Origin: Methylibium sp. NZG
Lineage (GTDB): Bacteria; Pseudomonadota; Gammaproteobacteria; Burkholderiales; Burkholderiaceae_C
Assembly (NCBI GenBank): GCA_001263235.1
Contig: LGRD01000018.1
Location: forward strand, 62,001-126,000
Length of the DNA stretch: 64,000 bases
Direction of reading: 5' to 3'
Below, piece after piece: positions 60,899 to 64,000 of the stretch (positions are counted from its first letter, which is position 1; every line of letters starts with the position of its first letter). The position numbers were made by a program, and so were the translations under genes. A model generated the notes under the pieces. That model made no database searches. It was not told where the DNA came from and was given only the letters and a program-made list of their open reading frames with translations.

Positions 60899-62137
60899 AT
60901 GCAGGCGCCAGGCACAGAGGATCGGTTGTTGGCGCCCGCGCACGCCGCGCGCACCAGTTTCCTGACGCTGCTCGAAGGCAGCCTTGCACGGGCCGATGGC
61001 GCGGCCGGCCGCTTCGTCAGCCTGGTGCTCGCCAAGTACCGCGGCAGCGAGCCGGACCTGAACCAGTTGCTGGTGCGCAGCGTGATTCTGCGCAACGAGC
61101 CCTGCCTGTCGCTGGTGTATCGCCACGCCACGCGTGACATCACCAAGAACCTGCCGATCCCGGACGGCTTGCGCCTGATCGACGGGCTGCTGGGCAGTGA
61201 CTTTCGCAACGCACACCTGCACACCACCACCGAGGAGGTTCAACTCTCCATCAGTCAGCGCGGCCAATGCACCTTGCGCACGACGAAGCTCGCCACGCAT
61301 GCGCAAGCGCCTGCCGCGGCGCAGGACCACAACCGCGCCAAGCAGCACCTCGTCGAGCTCGACCGGCCCTTCCTCGCAGCGCTCGGCGTGACCGACGCTC
61401 AGCAGCGCCTGGTGCCCGCGATGGCGCGCAAGTGGAAGCAGATCAACAAGTTCGTCGAGGTGTTCTCGCACGCGCTCGCGTCGTCGCCCTTGGCCGCTGC
61501 GCGTGAGGTGCGCGTGATGGATTTCGGCGCCGGCAAGGGCTACCTGACATTTGCCGTGCACGACCACCTGCGCCACGCACTCGGCCTGCAGGCGCAGGTC
61601 ACCGGCGTGGAGTTGCGCTCCGACATGGTGGCGCTGTGCAACGCCGCCGCCAGCCGGCTCGGCTTGCAGGGCCTGCACTTCGAGCAGGGCGACGTGGGCA
61701 GCGTGGCCCCGGCGGCGTTCGACGTGATGATCGCGTTGCACGCCTGCGACACCGCCACCGACCACGCGATCCACAAAGGCATCCGCGCCGGGGCGGCGAT
61801 CATTCTGTGCTCGCCGTGCTGCCACAAGCAGTTGCGCCCGCAGCTGCTCAGCCCGCACCCGCTGCGGCCGATCCTGCAGCACGGTGTGCACCTGGGGCAG
61901 GAGGCCGAGATGCTGACCGACGGGCTGCGCGCGCTGCTGCTCGAGTCGCGCGGCTACCAGACGCAGGTGTTCGAGTTCGTTTCGCTCGAACACACGCAGA
62001 AGAACAAGATGATCCTGGCCGTGAAGCGCGCCCACCCGACCGCGCCCGACGAGGTGCTGGCGCAGATCGACGAGATCAAGCGCTTCTACGGCATTCGGGA
62101 GCAGTGCCTGGAGAGCCTGCTGGCACGCGAAGCCTGA
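60899..62137 (+). CDS. class I SAM-dependent methyltransferase (Methyltransf_32-like)
   Basis: ATG 60899 gives 412 residues. The central SAM-binding core is VRVMDFGAGKGYLTFAVHDHLR, followed by VTGVELRSDMVALCNAAASRLGL, IALHACDTATDHAIHKGIRAGAAIILCSPCCHKQLRPQ. The PCCHK motif and the HACDTATDHA block mark this family, whose members act on RNA or small molecules in other organisms. The N-terminal 200 residues include conserved KWKQINKFVEVF. The substrate is unknown. Confidence 0.88.
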   Translation: MQAPGTEDRLLAPAHAARTSFLTLLEGSLARADGAAGRFVSLVLAKYRGSEPDLNQLLVRSVILRNEPCLSLVYRHATRDITKNLPIPDGLRLIDGLLGSDFRNAHLHTTTEEVQLSISQRGQCTLRTTKLATHAQAPAAAQDHNRAKQHLVELDRPFLAALGVTDAQQRLVPAMARKWKQINKFVEVFSHALASSPLAAAREVRVMDFGAGKGYLTFAVHDHLRHALGLQAQVTGVELRSDMVALCNAAASRLGLQGLHFEQGDVGSVAPAAFDVMIALHACDTATDHAIHKGIRAGAAIILCSPCCHKQLRPQLLSPHPLRPILQHGVHLGQEAEMLTDGLRALLLESRGYQTQVFEFVSLEHTQKNKMILAVKRAHPTAPDEVLAQIDEIKRFYGIREQCLESLLAREA

Positions 62138-62189
62138 TGCCTCGCCGGCCCGCCACCGGGCCGCGTCCGTCGCCTGCGGCGACGCTGGT

Positions 62190-63227
62190 TCAGGCGGCGT
62201 GGATGCTGCCGTTGCTGCCGTTGCGTCGAGCCTTCGGCCGCACCTCAGGCCCGGCACCGGCCAGAACGTCCGGCAGCGTCGGCGCAACAGGCTCGGCTGG
62301 GCGCTGATCGAGGCGCTTGAGGATCTGCATCTGCCCTTCGTCGAGCAGGAACTTCTCGAACGCGAGCGCCACCTGCGGCAGCGGTTTCGAGGGCACGCGC
62401 ACGACGAACCACTGTCGCTCGACCGGGTTGTTGGGCAGGCGCAGCAACTGGAGCTGGCCGGCTTTCATCTCCAGCGTGCAGGTGTGCATCGACAGGTACG
62501 CCGGCCCGAAGCCGGCGGCGCACATCTGCTTGAGCGATTCGTTGCTCGACAACTCCGAGCCGATGCGCAGCTTCAGGCCCGCCTCCCGGAACAGCCGCTC
62601 GACCGTCGTGCGTGAGCCCGAGCCGCGCTCGCGCACCAGCAGGTGCGCCTCGGCCAGCGTGGCCATGGTCAGGTTCGGGTCGGCCATCAGCGGGTGGTGG
62701 GGTGCGGCCAGGAAGGCCACCGGGTTCTTGGCGAACGGGGCCGAGGCGACCTTCAGCTCTTCGGGCGGGAAGCCCATGATCGCGATGTCGATCTTGTGCG
62801 ACGCGAGGCTGCGCACGATCTCGTCGCGGTTGCCCACGTGCAGCTTGACCTTCACGCGTGGGTTGCGCCCCGCAAAGGTCACGAGCAGGTGCGGCAGCCA
62901 GTACTCCGACGACGTGACCGCGCCCACGTTCAGCGTGCCCGAGAACGCGCCCTGAAACGACTCCATCTCTTCGCTGGTTTCATGCCACAGCGTCAGCAGG
63001 CGCTCGGCATAGCCGTTGAGCAGCTCGCCGGCTTCGGTCAGCCGCACGCCACGCCCGGTGCGCAACAGCAGCGGTGAGCCCACCGATTGCTCCAGCCCAC
63101 TCACCTGGATCGACACCGCCGACTGCGTGAGGTGCAGCTCGGTGGCCGCCAGCGAGACGCTGCCCAGCCGCGCCACGGTGTGGAAGGTGGTGAGCTGGCG
63201 CAGCGATGAGGTCTTGGCCAGGGTCAT
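62190..63227 (-). CDS. LysR-family transcriptional regulator (CbbR/CysB-like)
   Basis: 345 residues. The helix-turn-helix is at about 8-65 (LRQLTTFHTVARLGSVSLAATELHLTQSAVSIQVSGLEQ), followed by the LysR substrate domain (GTLNVGAVTSSEYWLPHLLVTFAGRNPRVKVKL, IAIMGFPPEELKV, GSGSRTTVERLF). The last 45 residues are a Pro/Arg/Ser tail beyond the usual length. Promoter signals place the transcription start at or next to the ATG, and there is no Shine-Dalgarno. Divergent from the metallophosphoesterase gene. Confidence 0.9.
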   Translation of the reverse strand: MTLAKTSSLRQLTTFHTVARLGSVSLAATELHLTQSAVSIQVSGLEQSVGSPLLLRTGRGVRLTEAGELLNGYAERLLTLWHETSEEMESFQGAFSGTLNVGAVTSSEYWLPHLLVTFAGRNPRVKVKLHVGNRDEIVRSLASHKIDIAIMGFPPEELKVASAPFAKNPVAFLAAPHHPLMADPNLTMATLAEAHLLVRERGSGSRTTVERLFREAGLKLRIGSELSSNESLKQMCAAGFGPAYLSMHTCTLEMKAGQLQLLRLPNNPVERQWFVVRVPSKPLPQVALAFEKFLLDEGQMQILKRLDQRPAEPVAPTLPDVLAGAGPEVRPKARRNGSNGSIHAA

Positions 63228-63647
63228 GGACTGATATTAGAAAAACGCGGCATCGATGTCAAAACAATCAATTTCATTTTGAGACGAACCTTTATTAGAG
63301 TCGCGTCGGCGCATTGAAAGACGCAGCTTTTGGCAACACAGGTCGGTATATTCCCTATAAGGGATTACTCTTGACTGAAGTTTCTACCGATCGAGGCTCC
63401 GGCGGGTTTCGATCGAGTGAGGTGCGGATTCCAAATCTCCTCGGCCATCGCCATGGCAGTAGACGTCAATCCATGGAGACTTGAATATGTCAGTGTCGGA
63501 CGATTTGAGCAGAGACCCCTTTCTCGGTTCTTCAGGAAAAGCGGCTTCGTCGATGCGGCGCGAGCAACCACCCGCTGCTTCGAGATAGTTTTTTTGCTTG
63601 CCTAGACCAAAGCACCAAACCCCATCCTGATAATCCGGAGAAACCCG
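63228..63647. promoter_or_regulatory. AT-rich divergent intergenic region
   Basis: On the minus strand TTGACA (63262-63257) and TAATAT (63239-63234) are separated by exactly 17 bp, a consensus sigma-70 promoter 7 bp before the LysR ATG. The rest is the least GC-rich stretch in the window. A short open frame at 63417-63605 has no protein character, and I see no clear promoter for the plus-strand gene. Confidence 0.55.
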
Positions 63648-64000
63648 ATGTCCAAGACCATTGATACCACCCGGCGCGAGTTGCTCGCGCTCACCGGCAA
63701 AGCCGGCCTGACGACGCTGACGGCCCAGGCCATCGGCGTCAACCTCGGCCTCGTCGGCGTGGCCGCGGCGGCCGGCTCGAAGGCGGCGCCTTTCGACTTC
63801 GCCATCATTGCCGACCCCCACCTGTACAGTGAAAAGGACCATGTCTTCGACAAGCAGCTCGAAGACGCCGTCGCACAGGTCAACGCCATGCCCAAGCAGC
63901 CCGATTTCGTGATGATCATGGGCGACGTGTCGCACCACGGCGAGCTCGACCAGATCGCCAAGGGCAAGCAGATCCTGTCCAAGCTCAAGGCGCCGATCCG
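63648..64000 (+). CDS. Tat-exported metallophosphoesterase (3' end outside window)
   Basis: ATG 63648 with CCGGAG upstream; 117 codons are visible. The signal peptide has the twin arginines R9-R10 (TTRRELLALTGKAGL), indicating folded export. The metallophosphoesterase metal ligands begin with DPHLYS (D56, H58) and MGDVSHHGE (D93). Such calcineurin-like enzymes hydrolyse phosphomono- or diesters with two metal ions. The rest of the gene and the remaining ligands lie beyond the window. Confidence 0.9.
   Translation, partial: MSKTIDTTRRELLALTGKAGLTTLTAQAIGVNLGLVGVAAAAGSKAAPFDFAIIADPHLYSEKDHVFDKQLEDAVAQVNAMPKQPDFVMIMGDVSHHGELDQIAKGKQILSKLKAPI

Overview
The window is a GC-rich chromosomal segment of a betaproteobacterium, most likely a Burkholderiales relative of the Rubrivivax/Leptothrix/Rhizobacter group. 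This is inferred from base composition, a Bug-family solute receptor beside a catabolic gene, a DUF3717/DUF1289 protein, and short dispersed palindromes of the REP type. No phage, plasmid backbone, CRISPR array, rRNA operon or complete insertion sequence is visible. One tRNA gene, tRNA-Ser(CGA), lies near the left end.

Layout, left to right. 1-1.4 kb: end of a hydratase-like gene, tRNA-Ser, two small unknown genes. 1.4-8.1 kb: a LacI-regulated sugar/hexonate region (gluconate 5-dehydrogenase-like SDR, LacI regulator, divergent CUT2-type ABC importer) and a cytochrome b561-like membrane protein. 8.1-13.4 kb: a CUT1-type sugar ABC importer whose operon is interrupted by 0.76 kb of nested inverted repeats. 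13.5-16.7 kb: a Cpx-like trio (Spy/CpxP-like protein, response regulator, histidine kinase). 16.8-27.9 kb: an orphan Phd antitoxin, a displaced rhs fragment, a probable immunity gene, a 1675-residue Rhs protein with a C-terminal ADP-ribosyltransferase-like toxin tip, and a frameshifted SpvB/TcdB-like gene. 28-30 kb: MATE exporter and DUF3717/DUF1289 protein. 30-35.2 kb: a tannin/gallate locus (LysR regulator, fused gallate dioxygenase, Bug receptor, tannase).

35.4-38.7 kb: a selenoneine locus, with selD (senC) and senB overlapping by 4 bp and senA divergent. 39.4-43.2 kb: a four-gene operon of the ABC system that accompanies PQQ-dependent alcohol dehydrogenases. 43.4-45 kb: exported methyltransferase-like protein and histidine phosphatase. 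45.1-48.7 kb: tungstate/molybdate importer TupBCA with a divergent ModE/LysR-like regulator. 48.9-57.1 kb: a molybdenum hydroxylase cluster in coxSLM-D-E-G plus xdhC/coxF order. The active-site loop AYRGAGR marks it as form II/generic and not a true form I CO dehydrogenase. 57.1-64 kb: VapBC, a GlgC-like protein with an altered nucleotide-binding motif, a dihydroflavonol-reductase-like SDR, a large methyltransferase, a LysR regulator with a consensus promoter giving a predicted leaderless start, and the start of a Tat-exported metallophosphoesterase.

The genes suggest a versatile soil, water or plant-associated heterotroph that takes up sugars and acids, opens plant tannins, makes selenoneine, and supplies Mo or W to a hydroxylase. 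The least explained DNA is non-coding: two copies of a cassette with about 100-bp inverted arms and unrelated centres (one with a small ORF behind a good ribosome binding site), a 321-bp MITE-like element inserted exactly at the coxG stop codon with a CTAG duplication, and the nested inverted repeats inside the CUT1 operon.
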